This document shows positions 34,446-45,308 of a DNA stretch of 64,000 nucleotides, one piece after another. How positions within the stretch are numbered: the stretch's first letter is position 1; each line of letters opens with the position of its first letter. The DNA lies in NCBI GenBank assembly GCA_030035585.1, contig CM057471.1:93373819-93437818 (forward strand). The letters run 5' to 3'. Source of the DNA: Dugong dugon (Eukaryota > Chordata > Mammalia > Sirenia > Dugongidae). Under the pieces are notes generated by a model. It was not told the origin of the DNA. It made no database searches and saw only the letters and a program-made list of their open reading frames with translations. Both the position numbers and the translations under genes were made by a program.

Positions 34446-35077
34446 CAAGATACAACATTTGGCCTCTATTCATCTGGAGCAAAAGAAGAAGGAAACCCAA
34501 GAAGCAGAGAAGCAACTGGACTATAGGACTAATAGCCTCCATGAACCACTATTTCCTCTAACATGAGACCAGAAAAACTAGATGGTACCCAGCTACCATT
34601 ACTGAACATCTTGCTCAAGGACACAATAAATGGATTCTAATAGAAAGGGGAAAAAATATGGAACAGAGCTTCGAATTCCCAAAGTATTCAGACTTACTGG
34701 ACCCACTGAGGCTGGAGGAACTGCCGAGACTATTGCACTGGGATAACCTTCAAACCTTGAAGTGAAACTATCCCCTAAAGTCATCTTTAAACAAACAAAC
34801 AAAAAGAAAAAAATTAGCTCAAAAAGTAAAAGATTAAAAAAAAATTAAACGAGATCAAAGGGACAACACTAACTCTAAAGCTGAAGTTTAGGGGGCAGTG
34901 AGCCTAAATTAATGGCGGGAAGCAACTAGAGCAGAAATACTGAGAATGTTGACACAATATGAAAGATGTTACCAATGTCACTGAACAATATGTATAGAAA
35001 TTGTTAAATGGAAGCATGTTTTGATGTGGATACTTTCACCAAAAACAAAATAAAATAAAATTTTTACAAATGTTCAA
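34446..35077 (+). mobile_element. Diverged L1 3'UTR, sense, 5'-truncated
   Basis: Matches the reverse complement of the 3'UTR of the other L1 copies: aactagatggtacccagcta, cagacttactggacccactg, gtcactgaacaatatgtata, then an A-rich tail with aataaaataaaa. A 13-base TSD aaaaatcagtcct occurs at 34433-34445 and 35078-35090. It holds a single copy of the 3'UTR unit and is clearly older than copies 1, 2 and 4. Confidence 0.85.
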
Positions 35078-35090
35078 AAAAATCAGTCCT

Positions 35091-35446
35091 AGTTCCTATA
35101 TGATTCTATATTTATTTTCCAGAGCTCTCTAATGGGAAGAATATTCTCTGCCCATCTTAAAAGAGCACAATGCATGTGGAAAATACAAAGCACCAGTTAA
35201 ATGATGGATAATTACCAAGCGCACATTGACATTATGTAACACACTCTGGTGTGTTTCTGCGCTGCGATCCATTGGACTGCATCAATCTGATGACCAAATA
35301 ATGAATTACAGTCCATTTATGAAAGCACTGTGTATTTAATGCTAACATCCTCCTACGTCCTCTTAGTACCTTGACCATGACAACACATGCAAACACAAGG
35401 TGGGGCTGAATTTTGTAACTAATGAATATGCTTTTCAGATCAATGC
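35091..35446. other. Intergenic stretch beside the retroviral copy
   Basis: No recognisable gene or repeat. It is the pre-insertion flank of the processed retroviral sequence. Confidence 0.4.
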
Positions 35447-35463
35447 CTCTAAGAATAATTTTT
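35447..35463. repeat. Left TSD (17 bp) of the processed ERV copy
   Basis: ctctaagaataattttt here and ctccaagaataattttt at 41404-41420 (one mismatch) bound the retroviral sequence. LTR retrovirus integrase makes 4-6-bp duplications; 17 bp is typical of LINE machinery. Confidence 0.85.
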
Positions 35464-35468
35464 TTTTT

Positions 35469-35638
35469 AAAGTAAAAAGAAAGTTTTACTTGGCATATAT
35501 TCAAAAGGACAAAAGTGGGAAGCAGACAAGCATGCTGCCAGAGCTAGAATGTCTGCCTGAATCCAAAGAATATCACAGAATAGGCAAGAGTGGGAAAACG
35601 GACAAGCATGCTGCCACAGCCATGTCTGCCTGAGTCCC
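35469..35638 (-). repeat. 3' R region of the ERV with polyadenylation signal
   Basis: 170 bases matching 41161-41403. On the minus strand it begins gggactcaggcagacatggc and ends with aagtaaaactttctttttac followed at once by the A tail. AAGTAAA stands where the 5' copy has AATAAA. It has two of the 73-bp units, while the 5' copy has three. Confidence 0.8.
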
Positions 35639-36047
35639 AAGAACAGTTACAGAGCCACCAGTATATATCAACATCACAAAATGGGTAGAATCATCGAAAG
35701 CGTCCCTTTTTCACTGATTGGCTAGAAGTTGTAATCTTACATTTTGAATAATCTTTTGATATGGGTTCCAGTAATGAAAGTCAGGAGGGTCTTCATTGGT
35801 CCAACAAATTCCTATTTAGTGAATGCTAATAGAAAAAGACAAAAGGCAAGAAGTCCTTCGGGTTAGGTTTTATTGCCCTTTTGTGAAAACTTCCTTAAAA
35901 TAATTTCCGAGATTGTCCCATCCATTGTCTTATCTCAGGGCCCAGTCGATGTGTCTTTGTGAGTCTGTGAGGGCTCAGCTCCTGCTGGGTCACATCCTGT
36001 ATGCTCAAGGAGAGGGAGTAATAACTCCAGTATTATTTCCTAAATCA
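35639..36047 (-). promoter_or_regulatory. U3 region of the ERV LTR
   Basis: About 409 bases from a TG (36046-36047 on the minus strand, tgatttaggaaataatactg) to the R start. A TATA-like atatatac lies at 35662-35669, about 30 bases before the inferred transcript start at 35638. Just upstream is a purine tract, caaaaggaggga (36049-36060). This region is found only at the 3' end of the copy. Confidence 0.75.
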
Positions 36048-36048
36048 G

Positions 36049-36060
36049 TCCCTCCTTTTG
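36049..36060 (-). other. Polypurine tract of the ERV
   Basis: caaaaggaggga on the minus strand ends one base before the TG that opens U3. This is the standard position of the primer for plus-strand DNA synthesis. Confidence 0.7.
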
Positions 36061-37389
36061 ATTGGAGATTGGAGATAACACATCGATGATCAAGACCTGG
36101 CCATGGCAGGCTCTTTAAACTCACGATGCTGGTTTTCCACCAGATACCATCTGGTTCTTCACCAGGTTATTAAGTAAGAGTAATGCTCCCATCAATCGCA
36201 TTGCCAGAGTGAGCAGACTCAATGTACATCAACATTTTAGCCCGAGGCCTTCTTTTTGCCTTTTAAGTGTGTAAGACAATAGAGGATAAATCTTATTATA
36301 CCTAATACTATCCGGATGCAGACCAAGAATATTACTATCCCTTGCAGTAGTGATCTAGCCCATGTACTTATTCCTGACGGTAACCAACCAAATAGATCTG
36401 GTGTTTGTAAGGGTGTGGCAATGTGTAATCAAGTAGCTTGCTATCTAATTCTATGTATATCTTGTCTACTATATCTTGTCTACAGCACAGACTACACTTT
36501 CTTGGACTAATAAAAAATAATCTAAGGTTATTTTGTTATCTCATGTCACCTTGGCTTATGACATCAGAGATCACTGTTGTGCTTCTATCTCATCTGTTAT
36601 TTGTCCCGTAGTGACTGACAAATTTTCTTAAAGATTTCTCCAGTTCATTACCACAAGTAGGAAATAAAGCTACCAACCATATCCTGAGTGTTGGACCAAT
36701 GGGTTTTCTTCTGACCTTCATTTTACAATGTGTAACAATTTAACATTATCTTTTCAGTATTTACTAGCACTGTTTACTATGAATACTTAAAGATAATCCT
36801 AAAGTTCTCAGAGTGCAGTGTCCACGCATTCATCAGGAATCTAAACAAGAGATTGCCCACACACAAATTCACTATCACTTGGAAAGGAATCATCTAAATT
36901 AGAAACATATCTACACAGAAACATATATCCATAAGGAGCACACAAAGTTTGTCTAGAAGAAACAGAAAATACAGAAAAATTTACATGTGACAAGTTCTCA
37001 TTAGAGAACTAATGATTAAAAAGATAATGCAGGATGGACGTTTCCTGTAGGAGGTCTTCAGTTAGTCTGTTTGATACATACTAAGTGTTCTTCCCAAGGG
37101 CGAGCTGCCCCCTCCTTGGTTTACCTATTAACAGTCATGGGTCACTTTCTCAGAAGCAGAAATGGAACCAAAGACAAAACAGAGTCTGAGCCATGAGGTC
37201 GATCTCTTCTGAGAATCTGGTTTCTTCAAGATACATGATTTTCTGCATCGTAAGAGGGTGACAGCTTGATTACAAACATTAGACAGTTATTTCATATGAC
37301 ATTGTCTTAAAGACTGCTTAAACTAAATTTACCCTAAACATAACTCTCAGTCTGATCTTTGAAGTTAGTTTCCTGAAACAGACTGAATT

Positions 37390-37412
37390 CTTCAAAAAAA
37401 AAAAAAAAAAAA
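37390..37412. repeat. A-homopolymer inside the ERV copy
   Basis: About 21 consecutive A (T on the ERV sense strand). It is not at an element end, so it is probably replication slippage and not a tail. Confidence 0.8.
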
Positions 37413-37699
37413 AAAGCTCAATACCCAGAGCAAAATGGTCTTACAAGTTTATCCGGACTGTTGTTTGACTCAAAGTATATTCAGGAACCAGTTTTTTTCT
37501 CAAAGCTCAGGGTTCAAAAGTACACCCAAAGGCAAATATTCTATGTGGATTGCCTCAACCTCCCTGAAAGCCAGAAATTTGGATTCCAGGAGAATTATAG
37601 ACAACTCTCATCATTCTTTCCTTTGGATCATGATCTTGTTATAGAATCTTTTATCAAAAATGCTCAATAAATGGTAATTGGACATCATCTGGTTTTTAA

Positions 37700-38450
37700 G
37701 ATCCCAGGCACCATACAGCAAACTAGGAAATAAAACAGAAACACTAACAATTATATTAGGCCAATTATATTAGGCCAATTGTCTGAAATAACCAACGAAA
37801 CCATGACCCTAAGGTCTTTGAACCAAGGAAACAAATCTCATGAGGTGTTTGTCTCTACATAAGCAGCATCAGTAACTGCTTTTCATGTGCCTCAACAGCC
37901 ACTACATTCTGCAAAACCTCAGACTGAGTATCAATATAAATACAGCAACATTTATCTATTGAGTCACAAACTGTTTCTTAAGAGACTAACAGGAAATCTA
38001 ATGCTGTTCTATTTTGTAAAATCAGAGCTCAAATTTCAGACAGTTCTCTGGTTATGATATCTACAACTTGGCTAAGTTTACCAACAGGAACTTCTAATTC
38101 AAGAGTTACAATATCTAAACCCATTAGTTAGATAATTTAGGAGAAAGGAGAATGATTTCTCATATCCAAAAATTAAGACCTTAAAATATCAGCAATATTT
38201 TTTAAAAAAACTATAGTTTCCTTTAGTTTACTCAATCTTATGTAGTTAATTTCTGTTCCACATGATTCTGGATCAGCCGCAGTCTGCAAACTCGTCAGCT
38301 TCTGCACAGGAGCTCTGGAAATTTTATTCAGTCTAGTCACAGTCTTTTTAGCAAGTCCAATATAGTCCACCTTTTTGTTGAGATATTTTGGTCAAACTTT
38401 TTCAGCAAATCAGCAAAGTAAAATCTTATCTGCAGATGACAAAACTTAAT
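37700..38450 (-). pseudogene. ERV env transmembrane-subunit remnant, decayed
   Basis: A remnant of a gamma-type envelope transmembrane subunit. Reading the minus strand: LQNRTALD (about 37998-38021) matches the immunosuppressive-domain position of class I ERV envelopes; an in-frame TAA follows at 37978-37980; then a CX6CC motif (about 37942-37968) and LGSWF (about 37790-37822) before a hydrophobic run. Several stops occur, so no protein can be made. The surface subunit was not recognisable. Confidence 0.6.
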
Positions 38451-41105
38451 ATGGCCATGATTAATTCATAAACGTAATATTCTTAATAGTGAAAGACCTG
38501 ATAGAAATTAATTATAAGCATAACGTAAAGGCCAAATAAATCAGTTAAAAAAACTTTAGATAAAAATATTTCTAAATATAACCATTAACCGTATTCAAAG
38601 AACTTCAGATATAATATGTAATAATTTTGAGACAAAATACCATATAGTCAGGATATACCAAAAATATACCAAGATTATCAAATCTCTAAATACCTGAATA
38701 GTAATATAAAAAACTATATAGGTAAGTGATGTAAATTCTCTAATCAAACCACTGGCTTTGATGATGCTAGATTCAAAAAGATAAAGTTGCAACCAAGTTA
38801 GCAATAAAGAGATAATAATACAGGTCACTGTGAAACAATACTTAAGTTATTTAACCAAAGATGTTAAAGTAAAACCCTTAGCTTTCTTTTCTAAAAGCCA
38901 TGAGGCTTAGTACTCAGACTCAGGAATCTTATTCTAATGAGAAGCCAAACCTTTGTCTTACAGGCAGATTGCACAAAGAATAACCCTTTAACTCAGAAAT
39001 TCAAGAAAATTTTGTTATTTTAACTGCGAGAAACCCAATTCTTTGTTTTATATGCTGCTTAACATTAAAACTGCTAAAAATCTCATAAATTAAACCATTC
39101 AACTTTAGTCAGACAGATGAAACTTGACCATATCAAATAAAATTTCTTTCTCAATAAACCTCTTAAAGGTTGCCTCTGCTGTATATCTCTTACAGTGTAT
39201 CCCTTTAAATGGCAAAAATGAACACTTACTCGCAGACTTAAATATATATATCTATATAGACTCTTGTGGCATAAAAAGACAAAGTATATGAACTTGAATT
39301 ATGACAAACATCTATCAACTTAATAACATCAATAAGTTACCCAAAATGTCAAAATTATTTTCAGCCTATATATCATAAAACGTAACTTAAACATTCTAAG
39401 ATTTCATTGAACTTTTACTACTTCTTATATTTTCCCCAATCTAATTTTAGCCCTTAAAGATTTTATCAGCTGGCTTTGGAAATCACAAAAGTCTCTGCTC
39501 ACTAGACCTATTCATTGATATGGATATAACCTTAAGTGTTTGGCTACTGCTGGAAAAATTTTTCCAGGCCACTTCAGGTGTGTCTCATTGTGATTTCTAT
39601 TTTTTTTTTTACTTCTTAAAGTTCCCCTATAATAGACAGAACTTGTTTACAGTTCTATGATTAGGATGTACCCAATTTCTGATAACTATACCAAAGCAGC
39701 AATTTTTTCTTATCTTTTGTCTTAAAAGAGTCTCCACCTAGCTGGAAAGGGGTCTTTCAAAAGCGTCCCTGGAGCTACAGGACCTTGGAGACTGGGAGGT
39801 GGGGAGGCCTGATCGTGCCCCGCCCTCACTCTCTTGACTCATGGAACACATTTACATATGTTTAAATTGATGGAGGCATTTTGAAAGGCAAAAGATAGCT
39901 AATTTCTTTCTTTTTTACTGTTCTGGAACTGCTACTTTTACTTTAAGACAAAACTATCCTTTTTCCTTAAAACACATTTCATATAATATCTAGCTTAAGT
40001 TACTCAAAAAGTTTTCACTTTTAAGATTGACATAATGTAACACATAAAGATCTTAGTGTACTTTTCAAATAGACCAATTTCTATCAAAGTTTCTCCAAGT
40101 AGCTACTAAAAATTTAAATCATAAGACAGATACAAGACACAGTTTTTTCTGGATGAAGAAGGAACTGAGGTTCTATGACTAGCCTTACAAAAAACAGCAA
40201 TTCTTAGCCATAGCCACTGATTTAATACAAGACAAACTTAGACACAATGCTGTAGACCAGAAGCAAGCTCTTAGAACAAAAGGAGACAGAAAGATCGCAT
40301 AAACTCACCAGATAATACCACACAAAACAAAGATATGGGGATCCTAGTTTCTGAAAGTGTATATAGCAATTTTTGGTAAGACTGACTCGATTCAATGGAA
40401 AAAACAGGTACAGAACTACCACTTCTCCCTTAAATATCAAAACACAGGTCAGGAGCTGCCACCTCTCCCTGCTAATTTGGCAAAACAGAGCACTATTTTC
40501 CAGGTTTTCTCTGAGCCACAAAAAAGAAACCTAATGAGGAACGCCGCGGGGTTTGGACAGTGTTTTGCTTAGACCAATGTGTACTTTCGTTGCAAGAGAT
40601 TTTTCTTGCCGGTGGCAGGCAGCCTAGTGCTCTAGCCTGTCTCATGACCACCTTATCCTGTCACGAGAGACTTTAACGCTCTGTGATGAACGCCGGCGAC
40701 TGCCCTAATGGCTTTTACTGTTCGACCCATGCCCACATTTTTTTGCGGCTTATAGTTGAAAATAGAATTACCTCTTCAAATGCCCGAATCTAGGCCTAAA
40801 CTGCAGTTCACTTAAAGAGTTACTAAATGTCTCTCTTAACCGAACGATCAAGCAAAAATCTAAGAAAGATTCTCCTTAATCAAACAACTGGTTTTACAAA
40901 CAAATATGCCAAACAAAACTTAAGAAAACATGAGAAAGAGAACAACAAAGAATAAGCAAAAGTTCGTTTTCTGAGAGCACTCACCCCGTCAATGTCAAAG
41001 GGACATGGAGTGGGGACACATGGGTCCAGAAGATAGGACCTTTCTTTGCCAGCTTCTGCTCCGCAGTCCAGGTCTCTTCGAAGTTGACTGGATTCGTAGC
41101 TTCAG
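38451..41105 (-). other. ERV internal region without recognised gag or pol
   Basis: About 2.6 kb between the PBS and the env remnant. It is AT-rich with many stops. Open frames are short, the longest about 99 codons at 40222-40521, and match nothing I know. Either coding regions were deleted, or the source RNA was spliced or came from a defective provirus. Confidence 0.5.
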
Positions 41106-41123
41106 ATCCTATTCACAGTGCCA
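41106..41123 (-). other. ERV primer-binding site, tRNA-His-like (tentative)
   Basis: tggcactgtgaataggat on the minus strand lies a few bases after the end of U5. By eye it shares 13 of 18 bases with the tRNA-His-type PBS used by HERV-H-like elements. One difference is a C-to-T change at a CpG. The tRNA assignment is provisional. Confidence 0.5.
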
Positions 41124-41128
41124 TTAAC

Positions 41129-41160
41129 TGTTGTAGGGGAAAAACATCACAAAGTTTAGT
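41129..41160 (-). other. U5 of the ERV (short)
   Basis: About 32 bases, ctaaactttgtgatgttttt on the minus strand and then ccctacaaca, between the R polyadenylation point and the PBS. Absent at the other end of the copy. The exact LTR end (CA) is uncertain by a few bases. Confidence 0.6.
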
Positions 41161-41403
41161 AAAGCAAAAAGAAAGTTTTATTTGGCATATATTCAGAAGG
41201 ACAAAAGTGGGAAGCAGACAAGCATGCTGCCAGAGCTAGAATGTCTGCCTGAATCCAAAGAATATCACAGAATAGACAAGAGTGGGAAAATGGACAACCA
41301 TTCTGCCACAGCCATGTCTGCCCGAGTCCAAAGAATATTACAGAATAGGCAAGAATGGGAAAACGGACAAGCATGCCGCCACAGCCATGTCTGCCCAAGT
41401 CCC
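41161..41403 (-). repeat. 5' R region of the ERV with three 73-bp units
   Basis: Three imperfect units of 73 bases (41182-41254, 41255-41327, 41328-41400), each with a cttgtc(t/c)..ttttcccactcttg-like core on the minus strand, precede AATAAAACTTTC. The insert begins at 41403 with ggacttgggcag, matching the R start defined by the TATA box at the other end. Confidence 0.8.
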
Positions 41404-41612
41404 CTCCAAGAATAATTTTTATGCCAAAGTTTGCTAATCAAAAAGCAATACTTCATTTATTGAGTGGTCTTGTCATACATTTGTGTGGTAGAATGAACAC
41501 ACGTGCCAAAAGAAAGCTACATTTACTCTTGGGGAAGAGGGATAGAGTTAGTCCATTTTCCAGTGTCATGTTAATGTCACATGATAGGACCTGATATGCT
41601 GTGTGGTGTCAT

Positions 41613-42079
41613 TGTTATGAATTTAATTGTGTCCCCCACAAACATAATTGACGTTTTATCCGCCTCCACCTCCGTGCCCATACCTATGATTGTGACCTTA
41701 TTGAAATTAGTATCATTGACAACGTTATCAGTTAACATGAGGTCATACTGAAGCAGGTTGAATCCTAATCTAAGTAGCATCCTTATAAAAGAGAAGGGAC
41801 ACAGAGAGACTCAGAGAGAAGACAACTAAGTGAAGACTGAGGCAGATACTGCAGTGATGTGTCTATAAACCAGGGATTCCCAAGGATTGTTGGCCCTTAC
41901 CAGAAGCTAGGAGAGAGGCATGATACACTTTCTTCCTCAGAGCCTGAGAAGGAGTCAACATGGCCAACACACTAATTTCGAACTTGTAGCTTCCAGAACC
42001 GTGAGATAATAAATTTATCTTGTTTTAAGCCATTCAATTTGTAGTACTTTGTTATGGTAGCCCTAGAAAACTAGTAGAG
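41613..42079 (+). mobile_element. MLT1A-like MaLR LTR, sense
   Basis: Starts tgttatgaatttaattgtgt and ends tagccctagaaaactagtag. It contains the polyadenylation block gtgagataataaatttatct. Full length for a MaLR LTR, about 467 bases. Confidence 0.85.
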
Positions 42080-42094
42080 TCATATTTATTACCT

Positions 42095-42330
42095 TTTATT
42101 AATAATAAGCTGCTACTTACTACTTGCCAAAATCTTTGACAAGTATATTATATATATTTTCTTCTTTAACCCTCACAGAAAACCCTGTAAAGCAGGTATT
42201 CCTATTCCTGTTTTACAGATGAGAAATTTGAGACTAAGCAGCTACCTAGCCTTTCCAAGGTCATTCAGAAAACAAGTGCCGGGACTGGGGTTCAAATCAG
42301 ATCCATCTACCTCCAAATCCCACGTTTGTA
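42095..42330 (-). mobile_element. MIR SINE, antisense
   Basis: tttaaccctcacagaaaacc, ctgttttacagatgagaaat, aaggtcattcagaaaacaag and ctggggttcaaatcagatcc follow the antisense MIR order. Confidence 0.9.
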
Positions 42331-42561
42331 AATTGTCTGTTATATAGCTCTCGCTTTTAGAAAATACTGTCAATTGTTCTAGTAAGCTTCTGATGGATTT
42401 GCAACTCTATGCTTTTTTGTACCAAAGGACTTAACAAATCCCAGTCAGTCCCATTACTTCACAGCCTTGGGTTTTACCTCTCATCTGCATTTCAGCAAGT
42501 GAATGGCTGTGTCTTAGGCTTCCCAAACTCAAATACAGAAAATACTTCACAGAATCAGATC

Positions 42562-42763
42562 AAAAACCCATTGCCGTCAAGTCAATTCTGACTCATAGTG
42601 ACCCTATAGGACAGAGTAGAACTGCCTCCTAAGGTTTCCAAGGCTGTAATCTTTACGGAAGCAGACTGCCACATTTTTTTCCCTGCAGAGTGACTGGTGG
42701 GTTTGAACTGCTGACCTTTTGGTTAGCAGCTGAGCACTTAACCGTTGTGCTACCAGGGCTCTT
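42562..42763 (-). mobile_element. AfroSINE, antisense, long variant
   Basis: From caaaaacccattgccgtcaa to gtgctaccagggctcttt, with the extra middle block (ctgtaatctttacggaagca). TSD imperfect (agaatcaga/agaattaga). Confidence 0.88.
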
Positions 42764-42876
42764 TCGTAGAATTAGAGGATATCTCAAATGTGCCAGCCCA
42801 TTTGGGTGGCCTTTGTTTTAACTCAAGTTCACTCTCGACCAGACTCAGTAATTTGTAATATCCCAGAACAAATAAA

Positions 42877-43087
42877 GGAGCCCTGGTGGCACAACAGTTA
42901 AGGGCTCGGCTGCTAACTGAAAGGTTGGTGTTTCAAACCGACCCAGAGGCTCCTCAGGAGAAAGACCTGGCGATCAGTTCCTATACAGATTACAGCCTGG
43001 AAACCCTATGGGGCAGTTCTACTCTGTCACTTGGGGTTGCTACAAGTCGAAATCGACTCAACAGCGGCAAACAACAACCAAACAAAA
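42877..43087 (+). mobile_element. AfroSINE, sense, long variant
   Basis: From ggagccctggtggcacaaca to gaaatcgactcaacagcggc and an A/C-rich tail. Contains the long-form block with aagacctggcgatcagttcc. Confidence 0.9.
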
Positions 43088-43439
43088 ACAGAAAAAATAA
43101 ATCCAACTTCAAAACAAAAGCATTGGTAAGTTGATGCTAATTTTACTAACTGATTTTAAGGCGATAGAGAATTCACATCACATACTAGATAGCCATAATT
43201 TAGTAAAACAATTTCATTAGACATTTTTGTATCCCCAAATTTCCCTCCCCTTTATCATTCAGTTTATGACTTCTTCCCTACAATCTCAAGTCCCTTTTAT
43301 GCCCCTGATGAATTTAGTTCTTCCCTCAGTTTGTCTACCCAGCTCAGTAAAATAAGACAAAATAAGACATTGCAGTCTCTCTCTTTAGAAAGGAGAGTTG
43401 GCTAATAAACACCAGTTTTGATTTCTTCTCTCTCACATA
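43088..43439. other. Intergenic stretch, no assigned content
   Basis: AT-rich, no gene or repeat recognised. Confidence 0.35.
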
Positions 43440-43660
43440 AAGTAGTGACAATATCAGTGCATTCCAGAAGGAAAATCTGCATTTATTGAGTACCTGATAT
43501 AGATTTAGAGGCTTTCATATAAACAATTAAAAATTAAAATACAAGATAGATGTTATCGTCCTCATATTTACATAGGATGGAACTGAATCTCTTGATTTGT
43601 TTGCATCCGTACAGTGATTAAGTAGAAGAACCACGTTAGCACTCCATCCACATCAATTTT
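43440..43660 (-). mobile_element. MIR-like SINE, antisense, diverged
   Basis: catttattgagtacctgata and cctcatatttacataggatg, followed by a core-like aagtagaagaaccacgttag. The order fits antisense MIR, but divergence is high. Confidence 0.5.
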
Positions 43661-44084
43661 GCTTAGCCTTCGCTGAGTGGCTCAGCACAAAGTCCCCTGT
43701 AGACACTCAAAAATAGTCATTGACTAAATTTATACTTAGTGCAAATGAATTTAAGCCTGAACTAGGGTATTTCACTCAAGACCATCATTTCAACAACTAG
43801 ATGAGTACTTAAGGACAATTAAAAAAATATCTGTGACCACAAGGGATAAATTGTGTAAGTCATTTGGTATACAAAAATGTTTTTGAATCAATCTGAAAGC
43901 CAGAATTTCAAGGTGAAAGAAGTAGAATGCATTTTACATGCCCAGAATAAAGGGGGAAACGTAGTCCTGATTTCTGATAATTCTGAGGAGGAACGGTTAT
44001 CTCTGGCCTTTTCCTATCACTGATAAAGAGACAAATTCTGCTCCCCTTCTTAAGACACTGAAATAAGAGTTTTGCATCTCACTA
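43661..44084. other. Intergenic stretch, no assigned content
   Basis: No recognisable gene, RNA or repeat. Confidence 0.35.
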
Positions 44085-44300
44085 AGACAATGTGGCACAG
44101 AATGCTGTGTGTCCATCAATCCCTGTTTCCTTTTCTTCCTGGGAACAGAGCTAGGCAATATTTCTCAGCCTCCCATGGGAATGAAATCCAGCCAACGGAA
44201 TGTGGGCAGCAGGGATATCTGCCACATCTAGGTTTGATGCATAGTCACCTTCCATGCAATCCTCCACACTAGCGATTCCCCTTGAAGAATTTAGAGGTTG
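44085..44300 (+). mobile_element. MaLR-like LTR fragment, sense (tentative)
   Basis: tctcagcctcccatgggaat and cagccaacggaatgtgggca, followed by accttccatgcaatcctcca, resemble the middle of an MLT1-type LTR. Both ends are missing. Confidence 0.4.
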
Positions 44301-44374
44301 GCAGGCCATAAGATGGAGAGAACCTATATTTCTGAATATCTTAGCTTAAATTCCCCTTAAAGAATAGCCAGAAA

Positions 44375-44680
44375 GGGTGTAAGTACTTTATTTGGACAGC
44401 GATCCAAGGAAGCAGGATGAGGAAGCAGGAAGTCAGGCAGGGGTGAAGGAAACCATTATAAGGATGACCTATTCAAGCCTCTGCTATGAGCAAAGGGAAT
44501 GTAATCCTCTGAGATCTCCTGCGATGCCTACTGATGCCTCCCAGGACTGTCTGTCCAAAGGCTGGGATGGGACAGCTCCCATCTCCCATGGGCCAAGGGT
44601 TGCCCTCAGGGATATTAATCGCCCTGCCCTTCTAAACGGTACATGTGCCAGCGTTGAGTAAGCTACTCCTGTACCTGCCT
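44375..44680 (-). mobile_element. ERVL-type LTR fragment, antisense (tentative)
   Basis: Resembles 27684-27900: agtactttatttggacagcg and aagcaggaagtcaggcaggg. Family not established. Confidence 0.35.
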
Positions 44681-44825
44681 GAGAACCATGGGGTTCAAGG
44701 AGCCCCTGGGAGAGAATGACGAATGTGGTGCATGCTGGCGGTGAGCCACTGCCAGGAGGAATTGTTCTTCCTCATTGTATTAGTCAGAGTTCTCTGGAGA
44801 AACGGAATCAACAGGATCATATAAA

Positions 44826-44988
44826 ACCAAACCAGTTCCTGTTGAGTCGATTCCAGCTCATGGAGACCCCATGAGTAGAGCTGAGCTCCATAGGTTTTCA
44901 AATGGGTGATTTTTCAGAAGTAGATCAACAGGCTTTCCTCCCAAGGCTCCTCTGGGTGGAACCATTTGCCCAACCCAGGGACTCTATT
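44826..44988 (-). mobile_element. AfroSINE, antisense (in MLT2)
   Basis: From aaccagttcctgttgagtcg to ttgcccaacccagggactc. Diverged, with the antisense B-box region altered. Confidence 0.8.
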
Positions 44989-45022
44989 ATATATGGGTAG
45001 ATACAGATACAGATACAGACAT

Positions 45023-45198
45023 GCTGTTGTTAGGTGCTATCCAGTCTATTTTCAACTGTCCCATGGGATTTTGTAAACTGTAATCTTCACGGGAGCTGAT
45101 TGCCAGGTCTTTCTCCTGAAGAGCCACCAGGTGGGTTTGAGCCACCAACCTTTAAGTTAGCAGCCAAGCGCTTAACTAGTGTGCCTCAAAGTCCCCTT
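45023..45198 (-). mobile_element. AfroSINE, antisense (in MLT2), perfect 12-bp TSD
   Basis: tgttgttaggtgctatccag to gcgcttaactagtgtgcctc. The TSD agatacagacat is at 45011-45022 and 45199-45210. Its first bases (gttgttaggtgc) are closer to the RTE 3' end than to most AfroSINEs here. Confidence 0.85.
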
Positions 45199-45308
45199 AG
45201 ATACAGACATATCTATCTATATAGGTTTATCTCTGTCTGTATATACACAGACACAGAGAGAGAAAGAAAGAAATATATTTTAAGGAATTGGCTCACACGA
45301 TTGTGGAG

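Larger units (their letters stand above)
35464..41403 (-). mobile_element. Processed class I ERV copy (R-U5-body-U3-R-A tail)
   Basis: A 5.9-kb endogenous retrovirus sequence on the minus strand. From its 5' end (41403): R, short U5, PBS, about 5 kb of body including an env transmembrane remnant, PPT, U3, R, then a short A tail (T-run at 35459-35468). No U3 precedes the first R and no U5 follows the last R, so it has the ends of an RNA, not of a provirus. The 17-bp TSD agrees. I found no gag, protease or polymerase motifs; the body is AT-rich and full of stops. Confidence 0.8.

Noticed and set aside
40222-40521. 99-codon frame in the ERV body as gag or an accessory gene
   Set aside because: No retroviral motif; the composition is like its surroundings, and a frame of this size is expected by chance in AT-rich DNA read over 5 kb.
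35464-41403. Ordinary provirus with two LTRs
   Set aside because: The end repeats are only the R region, U3 and U5 are each present once, and the flanking duplication is 17 bp, which does not fit integrase.
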